DNA of 64,000 bases from Ectobius pallidus (taxonomy: Eukaryota; Arthropoda; Insecta; Blattodea; Ectobiidae): positions 141,199,686-141,263,685 of the forward strand of contig CAXKWD010000005.1 of assembly GCA_964059195.1 (NCBI GenBank), in the 5' to 3' direction. The notes under the pieces are model-generated. The model did not search any database and was not told where the DNA came from. It worked only from the letters and a program-made list of their open reading frames with translations. Position numbers and translations under genes: made by a program. Every line of letters begins with the position of its first letter. The stretch's first letter is position 1. Positions 46,415 to 57,767 of the stretch are shown here, one piece after another.

Positions 46415-46995
46415 TTTTTTTATTTATTAATACATTTTTATTTTATTTTGCAACAACATGAAAAGCAAAAAAACAATTATATAGCTACATTGATGTAAAA
46501 ATTAACAAGCAAAACTTTTTTTTTTTTTTTTTTTTACAGGTAGTCATGAAATAATCGAACCGGTAGCCTACTGTAGTAGTCTACTGTCCACATGATCAGA
46601 ATTGAGTTTTTGCATGATCAGTTACATTGTCGGACCTTTGTACACTTAATGTCCACTTATTGTCACAATTTTATTAGACGCACTTGTATAATTTGCGTTG
46701 CGGTATCAGAAAATTTATGATACAGTTTTTGTTGTTCTTGCCGTAATAAACAAAGAAAGTCTGGTACAGTATGATTTGTTGTAGTGAGTTGATAGTACAG
46801 AAAACCAGTCGCTAACCACATTTGCACAAAGGCTCTATTGTCACTAGTTGGATCAAGCGAAAGGAGGATCTGTTGTGCGTCAAGGATATTTAGGGCCGGG
46901 CATACTGTATGTAATAAACGTTTTGCTTCTCGCCATATCAAAGCGGCCTGGCCACAACTTTTCACTCTGTGTTGTAAGGAGTCTAGGTAACCACA
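46415..46995 (-). pseudogene. 5'-truncated processed retrocopy of unidentified gene
   Basis: Comparison with the empty site at 7.35 kb defines the insertion, bounded by GTCT (46411-46414 and 46996-46999). On the minus strand it starts with an open frame of about 110 codons that enters from the truncated 5' edge (ALIWREAKRLLHT, LLSLDPTSDNRAFVQMWLA, LCLLRQEQQKLYHKF) and stops at 46663. A UTR-like region, an internal A-run (46517-46538), an AATAAA-type signal and a terminal A-rich tail follow, ending at the target duplication. This is the form of LINE-mediated mRNA retroposition. The coding part has no stops, suggesting it is recent, but I do not recognise the protein. Confidence 0.65.
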
Positions 46996-47117
46996 GTCTC
47001 ACTACAACACACCGAAGCAACTAACCGCTTGTATGCTTTGTACAACTACGATGCAATGCGATGCTAGCGCGGCAATGCGGCAGTGATGCGAGGTTTCCTC
47101 ATAAAATGGACTCACTG

Positions 47118-48024
47118 TATTTAAATATAAGACAGTTGAACCTAAAACTAAATTACCTGGGTAATTACAATTAAGTTACAAGATAATCTTGAATACAAAA
47201 TTAGTTTGATAATATTCTAAATTACACCCTAAGGAAATTTTTGGGCTTAAGACAAGAACGAAAATTTAAATAACATTATCCTGAATTAATTTACTGATTT
47301 TTCTTTTGAATTGTCCCAACGTCTGACAGATTTAGAGATTTTTCTAAAAGATTACAAGAAACCCTCATTTTGAGAGAAAAAATTAAGAAGGGTAGTTTGT
47401 GCTAAAGACTTTTAATTTTTATTCATGAGTCGGTGAACGTTCATTCTCAAGTTTCAAGTTTCATACAGACAGCCATTGTCACTAAGTTTCGAATAAGGAA
47501 CGCATCGTCTATCTGTTAGTTCTCGAAAGTGCAATGTTTGTTGTCAATTAAATTAATTATAGAGCAGGATATGTAAGTCACCTCTGTTCTTACCCTACAG
47601 TTTCTGCTGAGTGAGAAAGTGGTAATTGAAACAACAATCACGGCAAGACTGTAACAGAGTTGCCGCACTCAAAGGTAATTTGTGATAACTCGATTATCTT
47701 TTGTTCTCTGCTACTCGCATTTCGTTTATCTTGTCAACGTCGTAACGAAGGTAACGATATTTACTAAACATAGACACAGGAAATTTATATACTTTTCAAG
47801 ATACAGAATTCCTTTCCTGCGGTAAAACGTATTTTATATTATAGAATAATTTATATGAGGGTATACTACCCCTGAATTGACCTGTTGCATTAGTGCCATA
47901 TCGTACTAGTGTATATATGTTCAATTCAAACACAAACTACAATTTCTAACATGTTAAACGGACTTCTTAACTTCATTCATCCAATTCAGGTATTACAGGG
48001 CTTTTAAGACTTATGTTTAAAAAA
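47118..48024. other. no gene recognised
   Basis: AT-rich with short frames only. Confidence 0.45.
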
Positions 48025-48322
48025 GTAAAGTGTTCCCTGCAGGCCATGGAGGCCCAGAGGGTACCAGGAGGTTGAGGCTCCCAGATTTTAGACATTCGGC
48101 ACGTGAAGGTGGTAAGGTTGTCAGCCTTACGCACCGGCAGCCTTTACCTCCAGAATTGCTCCTGGTACCCATTTCTGTTTGAGACTGAGTGGACCCCAGG
48201 GCCATAGTGCCACCAGAATGATTAGGTCAATTGAAAAACTCCAGCGACCTCATCGCGGATCGAACCCGCGACCTTCCGGTTTGTACCGCAGCGTCTCAAC
48301 CACTACGCCAAGGCGTACCCCC
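48025..48322 (-). repeat. SINE family B, copy 4
   Basis: Nearly full length with B-box GGTTCGATCCGCG. AAGACTT repeats (48006-48012 and 48324-48330) mark the target duplication. Confidence 0.92.
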
Positions 48323-48699
48323 AAAGACTTGTGTAAATAAATTAAATTAATAAAGTTAAAATAATAAAGATACTCTCCAAACACATTACAAAACAGTGGG
48401 AAATCCCATGACATTCACCTATTTCCAGGATGAAAATGAGATTCTTTTATATTTTAAAAAAATGCATCTTAATTTCTTATTGGAATTATAAAATTAAATA
48501 ATTAAAATATTTGAACACATTTTCCTTAAACTTGCAAAATAACACCCCTTGAGCAAAACCCTCTTTGATTTATTTTCAAGTAGTTAGGAATAAACATTTA
48601 ATATAATATTCTTACAAGAGGTATAGCTAAAATGTAGGTATATATTCACGAAACCAGAGAATATATTCTTTTTTGTTGAACACTACAAAAGAATATTTC
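48323..48699. other. AT-rich spacer
   Basis: No gene or recurrent repeat recognised. Confidence 0.4.
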
Positions 48700-48810
48700 A
48701 CGAGAAAAATTCCTTTGACGCCGGGACTCGTACCCGTGTCTTTTGGTTTTCCGTTCCGATGCACTTACAACTGATCTAGCCAGAGTCCTACTCTCGGCGC
48801 CAGATGGAAT
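48700..48810 (-). repeat. SINE family E, copy 1
   Basis: The minus strand reads as a tRNA-like head: TCTGGCTAGATCAGTTG, a GGAACGGAAAACC block and the B-box GGGTACGAGTCCC, followed by GAATTTTTCTCGTGAAATAT. Confidence 0.65.
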
Positions 48811-49045
48811 ATTTTTCCTATAATTACCCTTAATTATAGACCTCACAGAAATATTTTCACGTCAAATACAGTATTTTCAAGCACACTATTTTAGTTATTT
48901 TTGTGACCAGGTTTCTACTGTTATTGTACAATACCATACAAGATGTAGATAAGTTAAATATTCATGAAACCACCCAATATTGTTTCTGTTAAACATGATA
49001 ATATTTTAATAGAAAAATGAATCTCCAGAAATATTCTCGCGTAAG

Positions 49046-49105
49046 ATTGACGGCACGGAAAGCCGAAGGTCACGGGTTCGAGTCCCGGCGACAGACGAAT
49101 GTTTC
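49046..49105 (+). repeat. SINE family E fragment, copy 2
   Basis: GGCACGGAAAGCCGAAGG followed by the perfect T-arm GGGTTCGAGTCCC. The A-box half is missing, so this is not a functional tRNA gene. Confidence 0.65.
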
Positions 49106-49464
49106 GCCTAATAGGCCTATTTTCTTCGCATGTATAGTTAAAATTGTATAACTCAAAGCTTCATGAAGCATCTCATCCGATCTGTGTGTGTCCCAGTTGT
49201 TGCTCTGCAAACATCAATGAGATAACTAGGTCGAACCTGACTGCGGTATACCTGTCGTCATCAGATTGACAGCTGCAGGGATGCGGAGGAATAAAATCCT
49301 ACTTCTATACGTACTTTGCGTCTGCACCTAAAGGTATATTTACAGCCAACGCCACCTATTAACAAGATAGTATTCATTTGTGAGATTAATTGTCAGAGCA
49401 ACCGAGAAAAAAATAGCATTGAATGACCTGGACGAAACTCACTATGCGGATATTTCTTTTTTTT

Positions 49465-49475
49465 GGGGGGGGGGG
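49465..49475 (+). repeat. G11 homopolymer run
   Basis: An uninterrupted run of 11 G directly after a T-run, in otherwise AT-rich sequence (49106-49714) with no gene. Confidence 0.8.
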
Positions 49476-49714
49476 TTAGGGTACTCGAATCTGAAGTCTT
49501 TTTTTCCCTCTGGCATCGCACATTATTTGTGAAATGCATGTCGAAACCGGGATTTCAGTTTTTTTTTAATTATCACTTATTGTTTTAATTGTTTATGCAT
49601 GATTTTGGTAAGGTCCATGAGTCTGTGTTACGTTTTAATCATTCAATTTTGAGAATCTTTATGCCCATTCGGAAGCTCAAGATTCGTTCTATTCGTTTAA
49701 TGATGCCTAATCCG

Positions 49715-50268
49715 AATACAAAAATTTCGTATTGACACGATTTTTTTTGTCACCTAACTTATAGTGTTCTCAGACAAAGAGATTTTTCGAAAACTAGTAT
49801 TTTAAAAAATACAAAAATTTCGTATTGACACGATTGTTTTGTCTCCTAACTTATAGTGTTCTCAGACAAAGAGATTTTTCGAAAACTAGTATTTTAAAAA
49901 ATACAAAAATTTCGTATTGACACGATTTTTGTTTGCCACCTTACTTATAGTGTTCTCAGACAAAGAGATTTTTCGAAAACTAGTATTTTAACAAATACAA
50001 AAATTTCATATTGACACGATTTTTGTTTGCCACCTAACTTATAGTGTTCTCAGACAAAGAGATTTTTCGAAAAATAGTATTTTAAAAAATACAAAAATTT
50101 CGTATTGACACAATTTTTTTGCCACCTAACTTATAGTGTTCTCAGACAAAGAGATTTTTCGGAAACTAGTATTTTAAAAAATACAAAAATTTCGTATTGA
50201 CACGATTTTTTTGTCACCTAACTTATATCATTCTCAGACAAAGAGATTTTTCGAAAACTAGTATTTTT
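49715..50268. repeat. minisatellite/satellite, six 92-94-bp monomers
   Basis: Monomers start at 49715, 49808, 49900, 49994, 50088 and 50180. Each contains TTTCGTATTGACACGATT, TTATAGTGTTCTCAGACAAA and TTTTTCGAAAACTAGTATT. Variation is low and concentrates in a T-run of variable length. Confidence 0.95.
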
Positions 50269-51136
50269 ACACTCCAAGCACCAAGATCTCAAAAGTGTAT
50301 TACTGGCCAAATCTCGACAGCAAATTTCATAGTCTAATTCAGTACTTCTCCATTCATAACTTACTTGGCTTACCCAAATAGTAGCCTAAATGTGAAGGTA
50401 AATATGGTAAAAATTAAATGAAATAAAGTAATTACGTCTTTTAAAAAACACCCTCTCCAAGTATTTCTTGAAACTTTACGATTTAAAAATATTTGCGCTC
50501 ATATTCCTGTGACACTTTGTGAAAAAGTGGCATTCGGATCTGCTGTTGATCTTGCTAACAGATGTCGAATTAGTTTGATGTAAATAAATTCTCTCTGAAA
50601 TTGCAACTTGTATTTACTTGTTTGCGTGTTTGTGTATCCATTAGCCAGTTTTGCTGGTGTAGGTCACATTAAAACACACAATTAATACTCGTACAATATG
50701 TAAATGGCACCTATGCAAATATACACTTTGTGAGCGATTCTGTGCGTGTTATGTGCTAAAAAAAATAATTAAACCGATAGTTTAATGTGTTGTGCAATTA
50801 GTAGAATTTATATAATCCGTTGCATTGTATTTATGGAATAGTCTTAATAAATCCCACCCGAGATTTCGAGGTTCATCATAAAAATTCACTCCTGCTTCAC
50901 AATCGCAGTCGCGAATCTATCAATAAACTCGTAGAGGCGTAGACCTAACCTCTCGTGGGATTACCTATGAAAAAATTGTGTTATAGATTTCTAATACGAA
51001 AAACTAACGATAAAATCAGCATAAAATAATAAAGAATCGAGTAGAAATTAAAATGGGAAATGCGAGGTTATATAAACAACCATATTTGGATCTCTTGATC
51101 GATCAAAATATTTAACCGATTAACCATTTAACGGTA
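50269..51136. other. no gene recognised
   Basis: AT-rich, short frames only. Confidence 0.45.
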
Positions 51137-51325
51137 GGAGTACGCCGTAGCATAGTGGTTGAGGCGCTGCGCTACAACTCGGAAGGTCGTGGATTTGATC
51201 CCCGATTAGGTCGTTGGAGTTTATCAATTCGCCTAATACTTCTGGTCGACTCAGCCTCTAACAGAAATAAGTTCCTGGAGTTAAAGGCGGACGGTGCGGA
51301 AGGCTGACAACCTCACAACCTCCAC
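51137..51325 (+). repeat. SINE family B, copy 5, diverged and truncated
   Basis: Head GTACGCCGTAGCATAGTGG, with the B-box decayed to GGATTTGATCCCC. The body is shortened. Confidence 0.85.
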
Positions 51326-51351
51326 GTCCGAGTGTATTTTATTTTTAATTT

Positions 51352-51634
51352 AGCTGTGTTTATACTCCTTTTAACTGCGAGGTCATATCAAGAGTTCGGG
51401 ATGTTTGTCTATACAGTAGGGTAGGCCATGGAACTATTGACTGTCTTTTTTTTTTTTTTTTTTATGGAGTAAATTTCAACTAATAATGATTTAAATGGAT
51501 ATGATACAGGATGAAATGGTGAGGATGATCCATGGTATGTAACTATCCAATTCGGCGTTTGCTTTAAGACTGGGGAAACCATGAAAAAACCCATGTCAAA
51601 TTGGCCGGCCACGGGATTTGAACACGGAACCTCC
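51352..51634 (-). repeat. GGCCGGCC-family SINE-like repeat, copy 3 (best preserved)
   Basis: On the minus strand the head has GTTCAAATCCCGTGGCCGGC, a tRNA T-arm/B-box followed by the family-specific GGCCGGCC. The tail has a T/A-run at 51446-51463. Confidence 0.7.
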
Positions 51635-52021
51635 ATAAAACGTATCTTATTAAAGAAACATGGATCGGAAACTCGTATTGATTTAATGCTGAACATGTGC
51701 AGAGAGTATGAGATGATAGAAAATTACCTGGTGTGACTGAGAATAATACAATGTGACACTTTTTAATTACCTTATTATGAAAATCATTGTTCAATTACAA
51801 TATATGTACAAAGCGAACACATTGAAAATCATTGCAGAGCCGATAGCGACGTATAGAGAGCGACTCAATATGAGTTTCCGACCCATGGCTTTTTTAACAA
51901 ACATGTTTGTTTTGGTCTTCTTTAACGTCCCTAGCAGTTTGTGCATTGAATTTTTTTAATATCCTATAGTTGCAGTTAAATGTGCATACGTTACGCAATG
52001 GCACAACATAATTAAGTAATT

Positions 52022-52308
52022 TGTCCCTATACAGGCCATGGAGGCCCAGAGGGTTCCAGGAGGTTGAGGCTCCCAGATTTTGGACATTCGGCACGTGAAG
52101 GTGGTAAGGTTGTCAGCCTTACGCACCGGCTGTTTTTACCCCCAGGATTGCTCCTGGTAATCATTTCTGTTGGAGGCTGAGTCGACCCTAGGGCTATAGT
52201 TCCACCAGAAGGATTAGGCTGATTGAAAAACTCCAAAGACCTAATCGGGAATCGAACCCGCGACCTTCCGGTTTGTAGCGCAGCGCCTCAACCACTACGC
52301 TACGGCGA
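52022..52308 (-). repeat. SINE family B, copy 6
   Basis: Near full length. AATGGCACAA (51997-52006) is repeated after it with one difference (AATGGCACAA at 52309). Confidence 0.92.
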
Positions 52309-52318
52309 ATGGCACAAA

Positions 52319-53383
52319 ATAAGGAATATCGAATTCAACTAGTAGCGAACATTTATTATAACTGAATATTGATTTTCACAATATAGTAATGAAAACACGT
52401 CACATCGTTTTATTCTCAATCACATCCGATAACTTACTGTCAACTTGTACTCTCTGCTCTTATTCAATACTGAATCAATATTAGTTTCCGACCCATCGTT
52501 CTTTAACAAAATACATTTGTTTCGGTCTCCTCTATCATCCCAAGCAGTTCGGGCACTGAATTTTGGAGCATCCTGTATATAGGCTTTAGTAATATAATAA
52601 ATAATTCCTGTAATCTTCTAGAAACGTCCCCCCTCAAAACAATTATTTAAGTAATCTATAAGGTAGTACCAGTAACTCATTGTACTGTCAAAGTGCAACA
52701 TCAGAACTTTTTTTTTTTCAAAAAAAGATGGTTTCACTATGCAAATAAAATATCATACGTTGTTCCAATTAGGAAAACAATCTAAATCAAATCGTGCCTT
52801 TCTGTTTCCATTCCTCTACTTTCCCTTATGAGAATCGCTGTTGGTTTGTTCTAATTACTTTCAGTGTCAGAAGTTTGCAAGTTGAAGACAAACTTTTCTT
52901 CGTTGCATGCCAGCGTGATGGCGGAAGCGCTAGTAATCAAATTCTCATCACATATCGTGTCTTGTCAGTGTGAACAGACTGCATGCATAAGTTACTCTGC
53001 TTCCATACCAAAATGGAGATGCTGTGCTTTCATTCTGAGAGTCAACACCTAGTCTGACAGGAAGCTAGACACGGTATGTTTTGCAATAATTAAAATACCT
53101 GTTTGAAAATAGATTTTGAACACACTTTATTTAATTAATAGCCGATTTTCAGTTATATGTCACTGGAGAGATTATCTTACATTCTATACTTGAAAATTTG
53201 TCCTGGATTGAAATCCTTCCCAAATTTTTAGCTTAAGAAAAGACCAAAGCGTTAAGAATGTTTTCTAAACTACTTGCCATAGAAACTTGAAATTTTGCAC
53301 ACTTAATTAAAATTTAAACCGAAATCAGCACTTGCACATTTTAAAATTAATGGATGTAGTAAGGGTAATTAAATCACGGAGGA
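52319..53383. other. no gene; contains an R4 fragment
   Basis: 53268-53320 is the inverted counterpart of the R4 block near 39450-39493. Otherwise AT-rich. Confidence 0.45.
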
Positions 53384-53690
53384 TGAAATGAGATGGACAT
53401 GTTGCGCGCATGGGGGAGGAAAGATATACCTAAAACATTTTGACGGGGAGACCCGAAGGGAAAAGACCACTTGGAAGACCAAGACGTAGGTAGGAGGACA
53501 ATACTAGGATAGATTTAAGGGAAGTAGGATTTGAGAGGGATGGTTGGCTGGAGTTAGCACTGAATAGGGTTGAATGACGGGCTCAGGTAAGCGCGGCAAT
53601 GAACGTTCGGGTTCTATAAAATAGATAATATTCCTTTAGCTTACATAGGAATTGTCTATTGCCATTGAGTAAGTAAATAAGTAAGTTTAT
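53384..53690 (+). pseudogene. non-LTR retrotransposon ORF2 tail with 3' UTR
   Basis: From 53473 the frame reads GRPRRR-stop-EDNTRIDLREVGFERDGWLELALNRVE-stop-RAQVSAAMNVRVL and ends at 53619. This matches the common ending of insect LINE ORF2 proteins, in which GRPRRRW, DL and a final WR...A...VRVL occur (family knowledge). Both stops replace expected Trp codons. Upstream, the usual WxGHVARM block is recognisable but shifted. A UTR with GGAATTGTCTATTGCCATTG and a GTAAGTAAATAAGTAAG tail follows. Confidence 0.75.
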
Positions 53691-53720
53691 ATGTTAAGCT
53701 ATTTTAATAAATCGTATCCA

Positions 53721-54025
53721 CCGCTGTAACGTAGGGGATGTGTTCGCTTTCCTCACGCAAGCGGGACCGAGTTGGATTCCTGGTCGGGACAAGTTATCTA
53801 GATGGTTCTTTTTCCCAGGGTCTTTCCTCACCTGTGAGACAAGGGTTGGTTAAATTTAGACCCTTGTGGTCCCCGGATATCATCTGGTCGTCATTATCAT
53901 CTTCATCCCATCTGCGCTTTGTTCGGATTGAGTGTGCATTCTACTGGTGTGTCTCGTCCTATGTGTTCGCGTTATCTCTATGGGCGGTGAAAACGTCCCT
54001 TCAACATAGGGAGGGGGTTAAACTA
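53721..54025 (+). repeat. SINE family C, copy 2
   Basis: GCTGTAACG head, B-box-like GTTGGATTCCTGGTCGGGAC, and shared body TCATCTTCATCC and GTGTCTCGTCCTATGTGTTC. Confidence 0.78.
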
Positions 54026-54035
54026 AGATAATAAT

Positions 54036-54959
54036 TTTTTGAAGTAAAACTTCTTTAGTGGCGGTAGAGGGTAAAGCGGGAAAATCAGTCACACTAAAAC
54101 CGTCACGAAATCAGTCACAATCAGTCACGAAATCAGTCACACTCAAAACCGACTTGTTTCGGTGCGGACTGCACAGAAAACAATCAACTCAATGATTAGG
54201 AGTAATCAAAGGAAATTTTCAGACCTTACTTCCTCAATGGCAATAGACAATTCCTAAGCAATCTAAAGGTATATTATCTATTTTATGGAACCCGGAGGTT
54301 CATTACCGCGCAAATCCAAAATTAAAAAATACAAATTTCCAAAATTTAAAAAAACAAAATTAAGAATTAAAACACCCAAAAATCCAAAATTTAATAAATA
54401 ATAAATTCCAAAATTTAAACATTTAAAAATTAAAAATTAAAAAATCGAAAATACCAAAATTGAAAAAATCTAAAAATCCAAAATTAAAAAAAACTAAATT
54501 CAAAATTTAAAAATTCAAAAAATAAGAAATTCAAAGAATAAAAATTTAAAGAATCCAAAATTAAAAAATTCAAAGATCCAAAATTTAAAAATCCAAAACT
54601 AAAAATCTAAAATTAAAAAATACAAATTTCCAAAATTTAAAAAAACAAAATTAAAAATTATAACATCCAAAAATACAAAATTTAATAAATAATAAAATTT
54701 AAAATTTAAAAATCAAAAAATCAAAAATTTAAAAAATCAAAAAATAAACAATTCAAAGATCGAAAATTTAAAAAATCCAAAATTCAAAATTCAAAGATCA
54801 AAAATTAAAAAGTCCAAAATCCAAAATTAAAACGTCCAAAAACCCAATATCAAAAAGTCCAATAATGCAAAATTGAAAAAATCCAATAATCAAATATTGG
54901 GAAAAAAAATTAAATTAAGTTTTCCTTCTGTCGCGTGGCGTTCCACGCACTCTTTTTTT
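54036..54959 (+). mobile_element. HINE-like element with A-rich satellite core, copy 2
   Basis: Same plan as 40355-41099. Starts TTTTGAAGTAAAACTTCTTT and ends CGCGTGGCGTTCCACGCAC plus a T-run. Its subterminal inverted repeats have changed together (GAAGTAAAACTT versus AAGTTTTCCTTC), and the terminal stem is GCGTGG/CCACGC. The G-poor array spans 54315-54905. A non-LTR 3' end lies between the 5' block and the array. Confidence 0.68.
54226..54312 (-). repeat. non-LTR 3' end fragment, inverted relative to 53.4 kb
   Basis: The reverse complement carries GCGCGGTAATGAAC, ATAAAATAGATAATATACC and GGAATTGTCTATTGCCATTG, matching 53590-53670. It covers only the last codons and UTR. Confidence 0.75.
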
Positions 54960-55840
54960 AAATGAACAAATAGCTTCCGTTTACGCAGCTTAGTTAAATC
55001 TCCTATTATATGCTTTTAGTGAAAGTGAAAGTAGATTTATCGAATCAATGAAGAAAATTAAAAAGTCTAGGCTTACTAGAATCTAAACACTGAAATCAGC
55101 AAACAATCCGTTCGAACCTGAAAATGTTGTCCTATGCAGCTCTTTAGTATGTACACTAATTAACAATTGGTGAAATACTCACATATTAAATCTGTTGCTA
55201 ATTCGGTAAGTTCATTTATTTTAAATTGATTTCCTCAAATCCGTTTAATTAAAACCTATATTGAACTGAATTGGGTCATTAAATTAAACACCAAAGGAAA
55301 AAATCAATTATTGGATAACTAATATTTACAAGAGAAGAACCCGGATAAAACGAACACTGTTGATACCGAATTGGCATATGCATAGCTGGATCAGATCAGT
55401 ACACTGGTAATGGGTAGTTCGTAATGAAATTATGAATGCTTAATAGATGTGAATATTGTCATGGAATATTAATTAGTAATTTGCATTATTTTCATCTACT
55501 TTAAAGCGTATTGCAAAGCTACTAGACCGATAGGTAGGTTTAATTGGTAAGCACTAATCCGGGAGATTTTTCATTATTTACTTTAAAAATGTAATTTAAT
55601 AATATATTTCCTCTTCATGTAATAATTGCTCTACCAGGATATTTGTTCATTGGCCATTGTTCCAACTCCATGTCTATAATTCAATTTACCAAGATTTTCA
55701 AATTTTCTATCACATATTTCAAAAGTAATTAAGTTTTAAAAGTAATTACGTTTTACAAATGCATTTAACTTTGCCTGGGCATTTTAAACCAAAAATGTAT
55801 AATTAATTAATTTCATCTTTACCAACGAGGGATTAATATC
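54960..55840. other. no gene recognised
   Basis: AT-rich, with short frames only. Confidence 0.45.
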
Positions 55841-56007
55841 AGCTAAAAAAATCCACCTTATAGCTTACCCTCGTTCATATAATAAAATGTAAGTTCAACC
55901 TAAGAAGTCTAGACCTAGGAGAGAATAAAATAATCTTTTATACGTACAACTACACCTTAAAGTTATGAAATAAACGATATATAAAACAAAATTCACTTAA
56001 ATTTTAT

Positions 56008-56571
56008 TATACAGGGTGAGTCAAAAAGGACTTTACAACTTTGAAATCTTATATAAATTTATTGATTAGACTTACAGAATCAGTAACGGTGTCATTTTGT
56101 AGCAAAACACTTCAAGTTTGATTCACGTTTATTGTAAAGTTCTCATTTTCGTTCGATGTGACTGCCATTTGTGATTCGGCAACAGCATCACACACGCTCG
56201 GGCGACCTGGTGATTTTGCATGACGAACAGAACAACGAGTCTCAACAAAATTATTGTACCAACTGTAAATAGTAGGCCTGCTTGGAGGGTCTTTTCCGAA
56301 TTCGTTGCGAAATCTACGCTGCACACTAGTTGCAGAGTTTGTTTCATGAAACAATAACACACAGCGAGCACGTTCCGCACCAGTGAAAGTAGCCATTTTA
56401 ACAACAATGCTGCTGGCGCTAGCAGTGGCGCAGTTTGGTACTGCAAGACTACGTGAATCAAACTTGGAGTGTTTTGCTACAAAATGACACCGTTACTGAT
56501 TCTGTAAGTCTAATCAATAAGTTTCTATAAGATTTCAAAGTTGTAAAGTCCTTTTTGACTCACGGTGTATA
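56008..56571 (-). mobile_element. DUF4817-type mariner derivative with about 120-bp inverted ends
   Basis: Left end TATACAGGGTGAGTCAAAAA. The right end is its inverse with two changes. The inverted repeats extend to about 56128 and from 56451. TA lies at both borders. It contains one transposase N-terminal frame. Confidence 0.85.
56112..56396 (-). pseudogene. DUF4817 transposase N-terminal fragment
   Basis: The frame starts MATFTGAERARCVLLFHET, then TSVQRRFRNEFGKDPPSRPT, IYSWYNNF and KSPGRPSVCD. This is the DUF4817 helix-turn-helix of insect mariner/Tc1-like transposases, where GKxPPxRxxIYxWxxxF and KSPGRPR are constant (family knowledge). About 75 residues match, then the frame runs into the inverted repeat and ends. 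The DDE domain is missing, so it could only bind ends, not cut them. Confidence 0.85.
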
Positions 56572-56704
56572 CTGACCTGCAGGTGAAATTTAAAAATGTT
56601 TAAAGAATACTGCCTAGGCTAGAGGAGGCCTAGACTTCTTAGGTTGAACTTATATTTTATTATATGAACGAGGGTATAAGGTGGATTTTTTGTCACATTT
56701 TAGC

Positions 56705-57163
56705 TGACAAAAATATGGAGTATGTTAATATGGTATCGCAAACAGTAATTTTAAAGCGATATTTCCCAAATGCTTAAGTTAAAGTGGCATAACTATTATG
56801 GGGGTGCTGAATTGCAAAGGAAATGTCGACTTAACATATAAATGTGTTTTATAAAGAACATGTATAAAACATGTCATGAGGAATCCTGAAGTCATCCTGT
56901 ATTTGATGTTAACCATTTTAACATTTTTATTATCATATTAAGGACTCCAGATGGTCAATTTTAGCTAAGATAAGAGAAATGAACGAATTTATTTGCAATA
57001 TAATTATGTAACCTAATTGAATTAAAAGCAAAATGTTAATGTAGTGTAAATAAATGGTGCAAAAATATGGTTCACAAACTTTCTCGCATATAGGCTAAGT
57101 GTTAAAGGCTATCAAAATATTTTTTCTCACGCGGTTTCGAAGCACTTCCTATCCGATGGCTTA
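56705..57163. other. no gene recognised
   Basis: AT-rich sequence. Confidence 0.4.
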
Positions 57164-57257
57164 AGTCCGTTGAACTAGGAAGGGACTAAGTAGAAAAATA
57201 ATGTACAAGAAAACATTCTTCCAGCAGTAGAATAAATTTCATTTTATTCTCCCTCGT
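57164..57257 (+). mobile_element. mariner 3' end fragment
   Basis: CCGTTGAACTAGGAAGGGAC followed by TTCATTTTATTCTCCCTCGTA matches, in opposite orientation, 59388-59500. It encodes a degraded VELGRDxVEK transposase tail. Confidence 0.6.
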
Positions 57258-57450
57258 ATTTCGCACGGTATGAAGCCCTACGGTGTTACACCAATCCAGC
57301 ATCTATGGCCAAGACGGCGATATTGTAAGCCTGTCCGGAGACACTATGATATCAGCTGAAGGGAACTGGGTAGTAGTGGCTCAAGAACAAGAGTCGAGGG
57401 TAGGACTGCGAGGCATATGAATGCCAAATCGACTCACGAGGCACGTATTT

Positions 57451-57697
57451 GTCGTTGGTTGGTTGGTTGGTACATGGTTATTTAACGACGGGGATGTACT
57501 GCAACTTAGGCCTGTGACCGTCGCCGGTGTGCCGGATTTTGTCCCGCAGGAATCCTTGTACATGCCAGTAAATCTAATGACATGGGCCTATCAAATGTAT
57601 GCACACATAAATGCCATCGACCTGGCCCGGGATCGAACCCGCAACCTTTGGGCACAGAAAGCCAGCGCGATACTAACTGCGCCACCCAGGGCGACCG
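57451..57697 (-). repeat. SINE family D
   Basis: The minus strand begins GGTCGCCCTGGGTGGCGC, then AGTTAGTA and a perfect B-box GGGTTCGATCCC. The distal end has (TTGG)n. TTTGTCGT flanks both sides. This tRNA-SINE accounts for the frames 57421-57720 and 57506-57745. Confidence 0.85.
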
Positions 57698-57767
57698 TTT
57701 TTGTCGTCTTTTATCTATGATACTTACGACTTCCCCTTCATCCAAATTCCTATTTATTCCGATCGGG

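Larger units (their letters stand above)
46056..47117 (-). mobile_element. mariner-type derivative, copy 2, carrying a retrocopy
   Basis: Same element as 7239-7548 in opposite orientation. The outer end CAGTGAGTCCATTTTATG (minus strand) lies at 47117, and CAGAGAGGCCATTTTATG lies at 46056. TA is at both borders. Without the 581-bp insertion (46415-46995) it is about 480 bp long and longer internally than copy 1. Confidence 0.75.
55841..56704. mobile_element. foldback element, CTTATACCCTC family, copy 3
   Basis: The left arm starts AAATCCACCTTATAGCTTACC. The right arm ends GAGGGTATAAGGTGGATTT. Arms of about 70 bp match, including CCTAAGAAGTCTAG, and the palindrome continues outward to AGCT on both sides. 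The middle is occupied by a mariner derivative (56008-56571). Confidence 0.7.

Noticed and set aside
49046..49105. Possible tRNA gene with perfect T-arm GGGTTCGAGTCCC
   Set aside because: No acceptor, D or anticodon arm can be formed upstream; it matches the SINE family E copy at 48.7 kb.
57421..57745. Overlapping frames of 79-99 codons
   Set aside because: Generated by SINE family D and its flank; no protein motif.
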